Positions 18,525-27,130 of a DNA stretch of 64,000 bases are shown in pieces. Positions within the stretch are counted from its first letter, which is position 1; each line of letters starts with the position of its first letter. The stretch is from contig CABRZR010000003.1 of the NCBI GenBank assembly GCA_902475535.1, positions 103,980-167,979 on the forward strand. The letters run 5' to 3'. The notes beneath the pieces were generated by a model that was given only the letters and a program-made list of their open reading frames with translations, was not told the DNA's origin and made no database searches. This DNA is from QAMH01 sp900556425 (GTDB lineage: Bacteria > Actinomycetota > Coriobacteriia > Coriobacteriales > QAMH01). The position numbers and the translations under genes were made by a program.

Positions 18525-20684
18525 CTACGCTCCCCTGCTCGTCGTCTCGTCCAGATTTGCGAATGTCCGCTCGATGTCGGCGGCAAGCGCCTTGTGCTCG
18601 GCTGCGACGAGGTCCGGGTCGGCATCAAGAATCTCGAGCGCGTCTGCATGCGCGCAGGCGATGAGCTGCGCGTCATCGATAACGTTGACGAGCTTGAGCG
18701 TCTCGGCACCATGTTGCCTGCTTCCGAGCACGTCTCCTTCGTGGCGCGTACGCAAATCTGCCTCCGCAAGCTCGAAGCCGTCCGTCGTACTCACGAAGGC
18801 ATCGAGGCGTGCCCGCATGTCGACATCATCCTTGCCGGGGTCTGCCACGAGAAAGACCGTCCCCGGATGCTTGCCACGCCCCACACGTCCACGCAACTGA
18901 TGCAACTGCGAGAGACCGAAGCGCTCGGCATCCTCTATGAGCATCATCGTCGCATTGGGAACGTCTACGCCTACCTCGACGACCGTCGTAGCAACGAGCA
19001 CGTCAATATCGCCCACATTGAAGGCATCCATGGCCCGCTGCTTCTCCTCCGCGCTCATGCGACCCGTGAGCAACCCGACGCGGTAGCCCGCGAAGACGTC
19101 ACGCTGCAGACGAGCAGCTTCCTCCTCGGCGGCCTTGGGATCGGAGATATCGCTCCCACTCGCGAGCGAGGCAAGGAGCGATCCGTCCTCGATGCGCTCC
19201 GCCCTGCGTTCGCGCGTCAAACCCACGAGCGGGCAGATGACATAGGCCTGCCGTCCTTGCGCGAGAGCCTCCTTGATTGCCTCGTAGGCCCTTCCCCGCG
19301 CGTCGCGCGAGATGAGCTCCGTATGCGTTGGCTGAACGTTACCCGGGCGCGTACGTATGTAGCTCGTCTCGAGGTCACCGTATAGGGTGAGCGCAAGCGT
19401 GCGCGGGATGGGGGTAGCCGTCATGACGAGCAAGTCGCAGCCTGGCCCCTTCATGCGCAAAGCCGCACGCTGGTTGACGCCGAAGCGATGCTGTTCGTCG
19501 ATGATGACGAGCGAGAGGCGTGCGAAATTCACCGTGGGCTCGATGAGGGCATGTGTCCCGAAGAGCACTTGGAGCGTACCATCTTGCGCCTCCTCCAGGA
19601 GCCGCTCGCGCTCCTCGGGATCGGTCGCCCCCGTAAGGATGCCCCAGCTGATGTGCGCCGCATCGAAGAGCGGACCGAGCTTGCTCGCATACTGGCGCGC
19701 CAGCACCTCGGTCGGTGCCATCATGGCCGCCTGGCACCCGCTGTCGGCACTGAGCGCCAAGGCAAAGGCCGCAACGATGGTCTTGCCCGTACCGACATCT
19801 CCCAGGAGCATTCGATTCATGCTGCGCGGTGCGGTCATATCATCCACGATGTCTGCGATGGCCTGCTCTTGCTCGCTTGTGAGCGTATACGGGAGCTGTG
19901 CACGCAGCTCATCCATCCGTTGCCCTGGCACATGGGCAGTCGGCTCGCCATCGCGTGTCTCGGCACGGCGCAAGCGCATCATCTCGATTTGCAGGCACAG
20001 GACCTCTTCGTAAGCCAAGCGCTTGCGAGCCTGAAGCATCTGCGTACGGTTTTCGGGAAAGTGAATCTGGCGCAGAGCCGCCTTCTTACCGATGAGCTTG
20101 TGTTTAAGCCGCAGGGCAACGGGAAGCGGGTCGCTCATATCCGCCGTCTGCTCAAGCGCGTTTGCGATGAAGCGGCGCATCCACGTTGTCGAGATGCCCT
20201 CGGTAGCTGGGTGCACGGCGAGCATTTGGACAAGGCGCGTCTGCTCCTGGCCCGGTTCGCCCAAGAAGGCGACGTAGGGATTGGCCATGCGCTTGAACCC
20301 GTACTCGAACGCGACCTTCCCCGAAAACGCGACGCGCATGCCACGCTCGAACTTGGCAGCCATCCAGGGCTGCCTGAACCAGGTGGCGATGATGACGCCC
20401 GTACCGTCGAAGACGGATACTTCGAGGATGTGCAGACGCCTGCGCGGCTGTTTCTCGACGACCTCATCGACCGTGCCCACGACGGTCACGAACTGGCCGA
20501 TGGGAGCGCGGGCAGCTGTCTCGACGTTGGAAAGGTCTATGTAGCGGCGTGGGTAGTTCTCGAGCAGTCCCCGCACCGTTGAGATACCGAGCTTGGAGAG
20601 GTTCTTCGCGCGTGCAGGACTCACAGCGCGTATCTTGCCGACGTCGCAATCAAGCAGAAAGTCGGAATCCCCGCGTGAAGTCAT
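18525..20684 (-). CDS. recG: ATP-dependent DNA helicase RecG
   Basis: Superfamily 2 helicase that remodels stalled replication forks and branched DNA. The 719-residue protein has an N-terminal OB-fold wedge domain (PIGQFVTVVGTVDEVV near residues 65-80), Walker A MLLGDVGTGKT, the DEQH box in LVIIDEQHRFGVNQR, and the helicase C domain with the QLHQLRGRVGRGKHPG motif. Length is within the family range (680-780). Start overlaps the stop of the DegV gene by one base. A GTG/ATG ambiguity is not an issue: the frame opens at ATG 20684. Confidence 0.97.
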   Translation of the reverse strand: MTSRGDSDFLLDCDVGKIRAVSPARAKNLSKLGISTVRGLLENYPRRYIDLSNVETAARAPIGQFVTVVGTVDEVVEKQPRRRLHILEVSVFDGTGVIIATWFRQPWMAAKFERGMRVAFSGKVAFEYGFKRMANPYVAFLGEPGQEQTRLVQMLAVHPATEGISTTWMRRFIANALEQTADMSDPLPVALRLKHKLIGKKAALRQIHFPENRTQMLQARKRLAYEEVLCLQIEMMRLRRAETRDGEPTAHVPGQRMDELRAQLPYTLTSEQEQAIADIVDDMTAPRSMNRMLLGDVGTGKTIVAAFALALSADSGCQAAMMAPTEVLARQYASKLGPLFDAAHISWGILTGATDPEERERLLEEAQDGTLQVLFGTHALIEPTVNFARLSLVIIDEQHRFGVNQRAALRMKGPGCDLLVMTATPIPRTLALTLYGDLETSYIRTRPGNVQPTHTELISRDARGRAYEAIKEALAQGRQAYVICPLVGLTRERRAERIEDGSLLASLASGSDISDPKAAEEEAARLQRDVFAGYRVGLLTGRMSAEEKQRAMDAFNVGDIDVLVATTVVEVGVDVPNATMMLIEDAERFGLSQLHQLRGRVGRGKHPGTVFLVADPGKDDVDMRARLDAFVSTTDGFELAEADLRTRHEGDVLGSRQHGAETLKLVNVIDDAQLIACAHADALEILDADPDLVAAEHKALAADIERTFANLDETTSRGA

Positions 20685-21565
20685 TATGCAAGCCCCAGCA
20701 CCCGCTCGTCTTGCGGGATGTAGGCAAAGCCGAAGCAGCCGGTCGAGACATGCGTCGTGATGACAGGACCAACCATGCGCACGCCGACCTCAACCAGCTT
20801 GATGCCCGCCTCAATCATGGCCTCGCGCAACTCGTCAACACCGCCCATGTTGCGCGTGTGGGCAAAACAGCACTCGAGTGGCCCGAGGTGCTCTTCGAGC
20901 TCCTTGTAACGCTGCACGAGCTTGGTGATAGCGCGCTTGGGTGACTTGGCCTTGCCGAACATCTCGACCTCGCCTTCCGGGTCGACCGTGAGGAGCGGCT
21001 TGATCTTGAGCAGGGCCGCGGCAAGGCCGGTCGCCTTTCCGGTACGCCCCCCCTTGACGAGATTGCGAAGCTTATCGAGCATGAAGCAGATGCTCGTCTT
21101 GCCTTCGAGATCATGAGCGGCCTCGACGAGCTCCTCGAAGCTCAGGCCATATTCGCGCAGCTGCGCAATGCGGCGCACGAAGAGGTATTGAGCAACGGTA
21201 TTGCAATGCGTGTCGATGACCTCGACGGGGATGGGAGCGCTCTCGGCAGCCATGCGAGCAGTGTGGACGGTTCCCGACATACGCGACGAGATGTGCAAAG
21301 AAATCACATGCGTGTAGCCGGCAAGGGAAAGGTCGGTGTAGAGCTGGGCAAAGTCAAGCAGCGGCGGCATGGACGTCGAGGGCAGCTTGTCACAATCGAC
21401 GATGTAATCGTAGAAGGCCTCGATATTCTCGATGGTGTTGTCCTCGGGGAAATGCGTGCCGTCAGGCTCGATGACCTTGAGGTGCACACACTTGACGCCA
21501 AGTTCGGCAAGCTCAGCATCCGACGCATCGCAAGCGTTGTCGGTCACGATTGCTATCTTCTCCAT
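20684..21565 (-). CDS. DegV/FakB family fatty-acid-binding protein
   Basis: A 293-residue DegV-family protein; characterised FakB members hold a fatty acid while FakA phosphorylates it to acyl phosphate for phospholipid synthesis. The N-terminus IAIVTDNACDASDAELAELGVKCVHLKV and the PSTSMPPLLDF segment (fatty-acid carboxylate-binding Ser region) are typical, as is the C-terminal GPVITTHVSTGCFGFAY. I start at ATG 21565 (GGAG 6 bases upstream) rather than 21571, where spacing is nil. It directly follows the FakA-like gene (24-base gap), which strongly supports a FakA/FakB pair. The preferred acyl chain cannot be read from sequence. Confidence 0.9.
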   Translation of the reverse strand: MEKIAIVTDNACDASDAELAELGVKCVHLKVIEPDGTHFPEDNTIENIEAFYDYIVDCDKLPSTSMPPLLDFAQLYTDLSLAGYTHVISLHISSRMSGTVHTARMAAESAPIPVEVIDTHCNTVAQYLFVRRIAQLREYGLSFEELVEAAHDLEGKTSICFMLDKLRNLVKGGRTGKATGLAAALLKIKPLLTVDPEGEVEMFGKAKSPKRAITKLVQRYKELEEHLGPLECCFAHTRNMGGVDELREAMIEAGIKLVEVGVRMVGPVITTHVSTGCFGFAYIPQDERVLGLA

Positions 21566-21589
21566 CTGCATCTCCTACATCACCTGCGC

Positions 21590-23215
21590 CTATTCAATCG
21601 AGAAAACGATGGGATATAGAGGCTGCTCACCGCGTTGCGCGTCGATTTCAAGGTCGGGATACAGCTCCTCGACCTGCTCGACGAGCTTCTCGAAATCCTC
21701 CTGGGCAAAATCCTCTCCCGCAAGGAGCGTGAGCGAGTCGAGGTCGTCGTTAAGCTCGTCAATGAGGGCGAGCGTAACTTCCTCGACACTTTTGCCAACG
21801 ACATCGAGCGAACCATCGGCGATACCGATGACATCATCCGGATGAATCTCGTGGCCATCCGAGGTCTTGGAGTCCTTGATGGCAGTCGTCACCTCACCAC
21901 ACTTGACCTCATCGAGCACTTCGGTCATGGCCTCGGCGATTTCATCGAGGTCACCTTCCGAGTTCGCAACGAGCATGGCGGAAAACGACGCGGGCGTTGA
22001 CGTTGTGGGAACGACCCTACACGGGATATCGGCATTATCAGCTGCGGCGTTGGCAGCCATGATGATGTTCTTGTTATTGGGGAGCAGGATAGCCGAGTCG
22101 GCGTTTACCTGCTCGATGGCATCGAGCAAATCCTTTGTCGAGGGGTTCATGGTCTGACCGCCGGAAACGACATGGTCGACACCGAGAGATCGCAAAATGT
22201 TTGCCATACCATCACCCGCAGCAACGGCAATAAACGCGATGGGTTTGCGCTCGGCTGGCTGGCGTGTTGCCTCATCGGCAGCGATACCATCAGCACGCTC
22301 CTCGCTCTCGAGCACCATGTTGTGGATGAAGACCTCGGAAACCTGACCGCGATCTGTCATGTAGGTAAGCACCGTGCCCGGCGTATCCGTATGCACGTGT
22401 ACCTTGAAGTCGGGATGAGCGCCAACGAGCAGCTCGCAGTCCCCGATAGATGCGAGAAACTCGAGTGCCTCGACCGTATCGACCTCGTCGCTGTGCAGGA
22501 GAAACTCGGTGCAGTACATGTAGTCCGAACCTGCCCAATCGCGCACATGCTCGATGGCGACTTTCGCCTCAGCGTGCGTAAAATCCTCAGCGGAGGCAAG
22601 GTGAGCTTGCTCGCCAGTCAACGCGGCGATGAAGCTCTGGATAAGAATGGCCAGACCGAAACCACCTGAATCGACGACGCCGTTCTCCTTGAGAACGGGC
22701 AGAAGCTCCGGCGTACGCTTGACCGAGGCAAGAGCCTCGTCCGAGATGGCGTGCAGCGTCGTGTTGACGTCGAGCCCTTCCTCGTAAGCTTGCTGCGCGG
22801 CTGCGGCGCAGTCCTCAAGTACGGTGAGAATCGTGCCCTTTACCGGCTTGCGTACGGCCTGGAAGGCAACCTCGACGGCACGCGTCATCGCACGGGCAAT
22901 GGTCTCGGTGCTGTACTCGGTGGCATCCGCGAGCCCCTCGCAAAGGCCACGCAAGATCTGGCTCGTAATGACGCCGGAGTTGCCACGTGCGCCCATGAGC
23001 GAACCGTGCGTTACGGCCTTGCACAGAGCAGCACCATCGGCATTCAGCGGCAAGGCGGCGACCTCGCGAGCCACAGACTCCATCGTCAGCGACATGTTCG
23101 TTCCCGTGTCGCCATCGGGCACCGGAAAAACGTTGAGGCGATTGATCTCCTCCTTGCGCGCAGACAACTCTGCGGAGGCGGTGGCGATGCATGTGCGAAT
23201 ATCGTCAATGTTCAT
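21590..23215 (-). CDS. fakA: DhaL/Dak2-domain fatty acid kinase (FakA/YloV family)
   Basis: ATP-dependent kinase of the FakA/YloV family. The 541 residues have the N-terminal DhaL domain with NRLNVFPVPDGDTGTNMSLTMESV (the aspartates bind Mg-ATP), the GARGNSGVITSQILRG helix, a central domain starting CTEFLLHSDEVDTVEALEFL, and a C-terminal DegV-like domain ending VEELYPDLEIDAQRGEQPLYPIVF-type sequence. Length matches FakA (about 550). It sits after an Asp23 gene and before a DegV/FakB gene, the conserved Gram-positive order asp23-fakA-(fakB)-recG. In this family the enzyme allows use of exogenous or recycled fatty acids. Confidence 0.93.
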   Translation of the reverse strand: MNIDDIRTCIATASAELSARKEEINRLNVFPVPDGDTGTNMSLTMESVAREVAALPLNADGAALCKAVTHGSLMGARGNSGVITSQILRGLCEGLADATEYSTETIARAMTRAVEVAFQAVRKPVKGTILTVLEDCAAAAQQAYEEGLDVNTTLHAISDEALASVKRTPELLPVLKENGVVDSGGFGLAILIQSFIAALTGEQAHLASAEDFTHAEAKVAIEHVRDWAGSDYMYCTEFLLHSDEVDTVEALEFLASIGDCELLVGAHPDFKVHVHTDTPGTVLTYMTDRGQVSEVFIHNMVLESEERADGIAADEATRQPAERKPIAFIAVAAGDGMANILRSLGVDHVVSGGQTMNPSTKDLLDAIEQVNADSAILLPNNKNIIMAANAAADNADIPCRVVPTTSTPASFSAMLVANSEGDLDEIAEAMTEVLDEVKCGEVTTAIKDSKTSDGHEIHPDDVIGIADGSLDVVGKSVEEVTLALIDELNDDLDSLTLLAGEDFAQEDFEKLVEQVEELYPDLEIDAQRGEQPLYPIVFSIE

Positions 23216-23252
23216 GGATATATCCCTGTTGAGTGTCGAATCCTACAAGCTG

Positions 23253-23600
23253 CTAATCGCGAACCTTCACGCCTTGCACGTGGACGTTCACATCGCGAAC
23301 GGGCAATTTCGCGCCATCCTCGAGGGTGAACTTGACCTTGTCGGCGAGCATGCGACTCACCTCGGCGAGATTGGTCCCGTGCTCGATGATGACGTACAGG
23401 TCGATGTCGATGGCATCATCGGTCCTCTCGACGTTGATACCGCGACGCAGGCGACTCGCGGGCAGCAGCTTGGCAATTCCATCGGAAAGCGTCGGGGCGG
23501 CCATGCCCACGATGCCATAACTCTCGAGGGCGGCATAACCGGCCAAGTCGGTGATGACATCCTCGGCGATGGTCAGTTCGCCAGGAATAGCGTCAGCCAT
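23253..23600 (-). CDS. Asp23/Gls24 family protein, second copy
   Basis: A 115-residue Asp23-family protein (MADAIPGELTIAEDVITDLA, then YGIVGMAAPTLSDGIAKLLPA and DLYVIIEHGTNLAEVSRMLADKV). ATG 23600 is chosen because AAGGAG lies 7 bases upstream; the TTG at 23606 is inside that spacing. It precedes fakA, as in most Gram-positive genomes, where the pair commonly follows rpmB; here rpmB is elsewhere (51292). It shares the fold but little exact sequence with the copy at 13603. Function unknown beyond an envelope-stress association in Firmicutes. Confidence 0.9.
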   Translation of the reverse strand: MADAIPGELTIAEDVITDLAGYAALESYGIVGMAAPTLSDGIAKLLPASRLRRGINVERTDDAIDIDLYVIIEHGTNLAEVSRMLADKVKFTLEDGAKLPVRDVNVHVQGVKVRD

Positions 23601-23783
23601 ATGCAAGCTCCTTCATGGTTGAGATTACACAGATGCGGTAATTGTAATTCAGGCGACACTTCGTTCACAGTGAGCCGTGCAATTTTGCGTATACTTTCTA
23701 GAAATGGCCGGCAATATCTGGATGCTTCGGTCATTGCGCGCCTGTTCGCCGGCAGCATCCCATTTATTTGCAGGAGGGCCTAA

Positions 23784-24137
23784 TTGGATTTCGAGGAGAT
23801 CTTCTCTCGCGAGACACGAAGCTCAAGTAACGGCCATGTGCTCGACGATGACCTTGTCTATGAGATTCTCGAGACCGTTGCCGAAATTCCCGCAGGGCAC
23901 GTCGCGACTTACGGGCAAATCGCACGGCTTATCGGACGCCCGAAAAACGCGCGCCTCGTAGGCAAGGTGCTCAAGGAGTCGCAATTCTACGGCGAATACC
24001 CCTGCCATCGCGTCGTAAACGCCGCGGGTCGTCTCGTGCCCGGCTGGAACGAGCAAGCTGCGCTCCTGGCCGAAGAGGGCATTGAACTCAAAGACGACAG
24101 CCATGTCGATATGCACATATACCAATGGAAGTGCTGA
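23784..24137 (+). CDS. MGMT/alkyltransferase-like DNA repair protein, catalytic domain only
   Basis: A 117-residue protein of the O6-alkylguanine-DNA alkyltransferase C-terminal domain family. It shows the helix-turn-helix DNA-binding part (PAGHVATYGQIARLIGRPKNARLVG) and the active-site motif PCHRVV, with the reactive cysteine present; true alkyltransferase-like (ATL) proteins carry Trp there instead, so methyl transfer is possible. The N-terminal MGMT domain is missing and a short tail (DDSHVDMHIYQWKC) follows. The start is a TTG at 23784 with AGGAGGG 5 bases before it. It is transcribed divergently from the Asp23 gene; the 183-base gap contains a TATACT hexamer at 23691-23696. Confidence 0.85.
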   Translation: MDFEEIFSRETRSSSNGHVLDDDLVYEILETVAEIPAGHVATYGQIARLIGRPKNARLVGKVLKESQFYGEYPCHRVVNAAGRLVPGWNEQAALLAEEGIELKDDSHVDMHIYQWKC

Positions 24138-24153
24138 ATGGAGCAGTCGGACC

Positions 24154-24192
24154 GCCCCGGCGACTTCTGTCTTGCCCCGGTGACTTCTGTCT
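24154..24192. repeat. Two tandem copies of a 19-bp repeat (20-bp period)
   Basis: GCCCCGGCGACTTCTGTCT at 24154-24172 and GCCCCGGTGACTTCTGTCT at 24174-24192 differ at one base. They lie just after the MGMT-type gene and before a hairpin, in the convergent gap at the left edge of the accessory region. Short GACTTCTGTC-type repeats of this kind often belong to REP-like families, but no arms form a hairpin here. Confidence 0.6.
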
Positions 24193-24211
24193 GGCTCTCC
24201 TGGCACACGAA

Positions 24212-24240
24212 AGGGGGCGACTGCAGTGCGGTCGCCCCCT
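24212..24240. terminator. Bidirectional hairpin between convergent genes
   Basis: A perfect 10-bp stem (AGGGGGCGAC at 24212-24221 with 24231-24240) around a 9-base loop, between the plus-strand MGMT gene ending at 24137 and the minus-strand transporter ending at 24263. The position suits termination from both sides; the plus-strand side is followed by C-rich sequence rather than U, so efficiency is uncertain. Confidence 0.6.
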
Positions 24241-24262
24241 CCCCCATGAGCTATGGATAGCT

Positions 24263-25549
24263 TTAGATACCAGCGCCCTGAACATTAGACGAGGTACGCG
24301 CCTCGTCTTCGTGCACCCGCGCTTCGCGTCGCCGGCTTCTTCCTGCAAATAGAATCATCACTGCAGATAAGACAAGGAAAAGCCCCGTCCCCACGAACAT
24401 CACATCGAAGCCACCAGCAAAGCTGATCGCCGTTCCGAGGATGAGACTTCCGGACACCATGCCAAGCGTCGCAGACGTAGTAACCTTGGAATAGATTATG
24501 GCATAGTCCCTATCCCCGAAAAACGAACGTGTCACAATGGGATTCATAACGTTGGTAAGAGCATAGTAGAAGCCATACATCACCGCGCCAACAAACAAGA
24601 GGATGATAGCGGAGCCAAACGCATACATGACGAGCACGCCAATCAACCCGATGATACAGCCCGCCACGATGAAGAACACTGGCTTTCTTTCCCCGACTGC
24701 ACCCCAAACGAGCTTAGCGATCGTCTGAGCAGCCATCGTCGATGATGCAAGCGTCGCACCGAGCATCGGCATCGCAGCAGCCTCGGGCACCGTCGCAACA
24801 TATGAGGGAAGCATCGAGTACGTATACATCCCCAAATTGATAAGGAAGGCGTAGATCAGGAGAAAAACGAACGAAGGCATCTTGTATGCCACCTTCGCCG
24901 CAACCCCCTCTTGGGCGGGCGGTGCTTTCGTAATCTGAACATCTGATATCCCATAGGGCGCAAGCCCCTTATCAGATGGACAATCCCGTATCACAAAGAG
25001 GGTGAGCGGCAGGGTCATGATAAGTGCAACGACAGCAAAGACAAGATATGTGACTTGGTAGCCAACGGTTCCTATGAGAATGCCGCCAACCGCATTCCAC
25101 ACGACACCGCCAATACCAGTGAAGGACATGATGAGCCCGATGAAGAAGCCATTTCGTTTGACGAACCATCGGTTTACGAGAACAGAGGGCGCAAGGAACA
25201 TGAGCGACGACATACCGAGTCCGGCGATGCACCCGCAAACGAGAAACTGCCACACTTCGGTGATCATCGACTGCAAAACCAGGGTAAGCACAATCAGGAC
25301 GACAGAGGTCGACAGGATTATTCTGCTATCTACCTTTTCGAATAGCGGGCCTAGAAACGGAAGCGACACGAACCCCGCAATCGAAAGAAGCGAGATGTAA
25401 TACCCCAACGCCGCCGGCGATGCCCCTATATGTTCGGCTATGGGTGGAATGAATATACCCACGCAGCTCATGCAAAACGATACGGGGCCAAAGCAGAGCA
25501 ACACGAGCGTCAAGACAATAAGGTAGCCGTAATGAAATCCTTTTCTCAA
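24263..25549 (-). CDS. MFS transporter, OFA-like, second of two
   Basis: A 428-residue major facilitator with 12 predicted membrane helices. Features of the oxalate/formate-antiporter-like (OFA) group are the N-terminal short tail, the first helix GYLIVLTLVLLCFGPVSF, and VLVNRWFVKRNGFFIGLIMSFTGIGG between helices 4 and 5. I start at the TTG at 25549 because GGAGG lies 7 bases upstream; the open frame to 25594 adds 15 residues without a ribosome binding site. It lies downstream of a related transporter and of the molybdenum enzyme genes, so it may import or export the substrate or product of that pathway. Carboxylate or aromatic-acid transport is an inference from OFA relatives. Confidence 0.82.
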   Translation of the reverse strand: MRKGFHYGYLIVLTLVLLCFGPVSFCMSCVGIFIPPIAEHIGASPAALGYYISLLSIAGFVSLPFLGPLFEKVDSRIILSTSVVLIVLTLVLQSMITEVWQFLVCGCIAGLGMSSLMFLAPSVLVNRWFVKRNGFFIGLIMSFTGIGGVVWNAVGGILIGTVGYQVTYLVFAVVALIMTLPLTLFVIRDCPSDKGLAPYGISDVQITKAPPAQEGVAAKVAYKMPSFVFLLIYAFLINLGMYTYSMLPSYVATVPEAAAMPMLGATLASSTMAAQTIAKLVWGAVGERKPVFFIVAGCIIGLIGVLVMYAFGSAIILLFVGAVMYGFYYALTNVMNPIVTRSFFGDRDYAIIYSKVTTSATLGMVSGSLILGTAISFAGGFDVMFVGTGLFLVLSAVMILFAGRSRRREARVHEDEARTSSNVQGAGI

Positions 25550-25642
25550 TGAATACCTCCGATATGGACAACAGCCTCTTGTGATTACCGTCAACGAAAC
25601 AAGACGCGACCTTGTCAGACAACATTGGATCCCACCAGAATT

Positions 25643-25672
25643 GACGAGCCGGAATGGACATTCCGGCTCGTC
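25643..25672. terminator. 13-bp perfect hairpin between the two transporter genes
   Basis: GACGAGCCGGAAT (25643-25655) pairs exactly with 25660-25672 over a 4-base loop, downstream of the transporter ending at 25702 on the minus strand. No U tract follows, so it may act as an RNA-stabilising 3' end or partial terminator that sets the relative expression of the two carriers. Confidence 0.6.
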
Positions 25673-25676
25673 GTTA

Positions 25677-25685
25677 GGGGGGGGG
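25677..25685. repeat. Nine-base poly-G run
   Basis: An uninterrupted run of nine G on the plus strand (nine C in the transcript) lies between the hairpin and the stop codon of the transporter ending at 25702. Runs of this length are slippage-prone. Because it is outside the reading frames it could only vary spacing in the intergenic region. Confidence 0.8.
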
Positions 25686-25701
25686 ATAGAAGACCTAACT
25701 C

Positions 25702-27039
25702 TTACTTACCGTCCTCTTCGATGACTTGCATCTCGAGATCTTCTAGAACGCCGCCTTTCGAACTCCAGAGCTTGTGACCCATCTTGATGCCGACAATAGC
25801 CATCGGAATAACCAGCACGGCAGCGCCGACCCAGATGAGAAGACCCGTCAGATACGTACCAGACGTATCGAGAATCGTACCTACGATGGGATTCGTGATG
25901 GCGAGGCCGAGAGCGCGCAGAGAGCTATTAATGGAATACAGCGTTTCGTAATCTTTTAAGCCAAATGCATCATCGGTGATCAGTGCAGGCATGTTGAGCG
26001 TTACGGTGATGCCCGTTCCAGTCACAAAACCGGCGGCATACACGAGCAGATCGGAATGTACGTATAGCGAGGCAATGTAGAGAACGAGGCCTACAGCTGC
26101 AAGACCAAAGCCAAAGGCGTTGCCGGCACCTGCACCGAACTTATCCTTGATGGCACCCGATATCGGCTTGCCGATAATCTGGCCAACGGCGGCAGCCGAC
26201 ATGGTGAAGCCTGCAACAACCGCACCGTAGCCGGCGGACTGAACAAGCGTATTGACGTTGGTGTTAAACGCGCTCAGAACACCAATGAGAAGCATCGCAA
26301 TCGCGACAACGTAGAATGCCGGTGATTTAATGGCCTTCTTCCACGCAACGCCCGGCTTCTTGAGCGCTGATGCCTTCTGATCTTTCTTCTCGGCAAGCAT
26401 TCTCTCGACGTCCTCCTGCGTGGCGCCTTGGGGCAAGATGCCCAGGGGGATCGGCGAGAGCCTAATCACGGTCAGGGCGATGATGCCGAGCACGCCGGCT
26501 AATGCGATGCCCATCGAAATCGACGCCGTCTGCCAACCACTCGTGATGATAATGTCCGTAATGACAGGACTCAGAATGAAACTGGCAACTCCAGAGAACG
26601 CCAGTGCAACCGAAGTCCACAGGCCCTTGTTTTTGTAAAACCAGTTGTTGATTAGTACGGGAATCATGAATAGCGAGCAGAGCGGATAAAGACTGTTAAG
26701 CGCAGCGGTAACGTAGAACATGGGCATTGACGGCGCCAGGCCAAAGGCTATCCAACCACCGCCGCACAGTACCGCGCCAGCGAACACCATCCAGCGTGCA
26801 CCGATCTTCTTCAACAACGCGCCTCCGAAAAGGAGCACGGGAATGGAGAAGAGCAGCTGAACGGTGAAGTAGGACAGAAGCGGAGCCGCCGTATCCGAAA
26901 GGCCGAACTGGATCAGCGGCGTTACGAAGATGGTGACCATCATTGACGGCACAAAGAAGCCCAGGCCCTGCATGATGCAGCAGCATACGAGCACCACCCA
27001 GGGTCTCGAACTCTTCCTGAACACAATTGGTTCGCTCAT
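25702..27039 (-). CDS. MFS transporter, OFA-like, first of two
   Basis: A 445-residue, 12-helix major facilitator (SRPWVVLVCCCIMQGLGFFV as first helix; LINNWFYKNKGLWTSVALAFSGVASF in the helix 4-5 region). It has a central cytoplasmic loop rich in charge (QEDVERMLAEKKDQKASALKK) and a C-terminal acidic tail. ATG 27039 is supported by GGAGGG 8 bases upstream; the TTG at 27054 lies inside the gap. It starts 91 bases after the end of the Fe-S subunit gene, in the same direction; the gap contains a weak hairpin (27088-27094 with 27109-27115). Context suggests transport for the molybdenum enzyme pathway; substrate unknown. Confidence 0.84.
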   Translation of the reverse strand: MSEPIVFRKSSRPWVVLVCCCIMQGLGFFVPSMMVTIFVTPLIQFGLSDTAAPLLSYFTVQLLFSIPVLLFGGALLKKIGARWMVFAGAVLCGGGWIAFGLAPSMPMFYVTAALNSLYPLCSLFMIPVLINNWFYKNKGLWTSVALAFSGVASFILSPVITDIIITSGWQTASISMGIALAGVLGIIALTVIRLSPIPLGILPQGATQEDVERMLAEKKDQKASALKKPGVAWKKAIKSPAFYVVAIAMLLIGVLSAFNTNVNTLVQSAGYGAVVAGFTMSAAAVGQIIGKPISGAIKDKFGAGAGNAFGFGLAAVGLVLYIASLYVHSDLLVYAAGFVTGTGITVTLNMPALITDDAFGLKDYETLYSINSSLRALGLAITNPIVGTILDTSGTYLTGLLIWVGAAVLVIPMAIVGIKMGHKLWSSKGGVLEDLEMQVIEEDGK

Positions 27040-27130
27040 GGCAGTTCCCTCCAATTATCTAATGAATCGCAATGGGGACAGGCGCCACCCGATCTGCCCC
27101 AGACTTAGGATCGGGCAGCGCAGCGTATGG

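Noticed and set aside
18417..19385. 322-aa plus-strand ORF opposite recG
   Set aside because: Antisense of conserved helicase motifs; no independent support.
24154..24192. Start of a CRISPR-like array
   Set aside because: Only two copies, a 1-base spacer and no further repeat; better read as a tandem duplication.
27061..27120. REP-like or riboswitch element between the Fe-S subunit and first transporter
   Set aside because: Only a 7-bp stem with a 14-base loop forms; no known aptamer motif, so nothing more than a weak hairpin is claimed.
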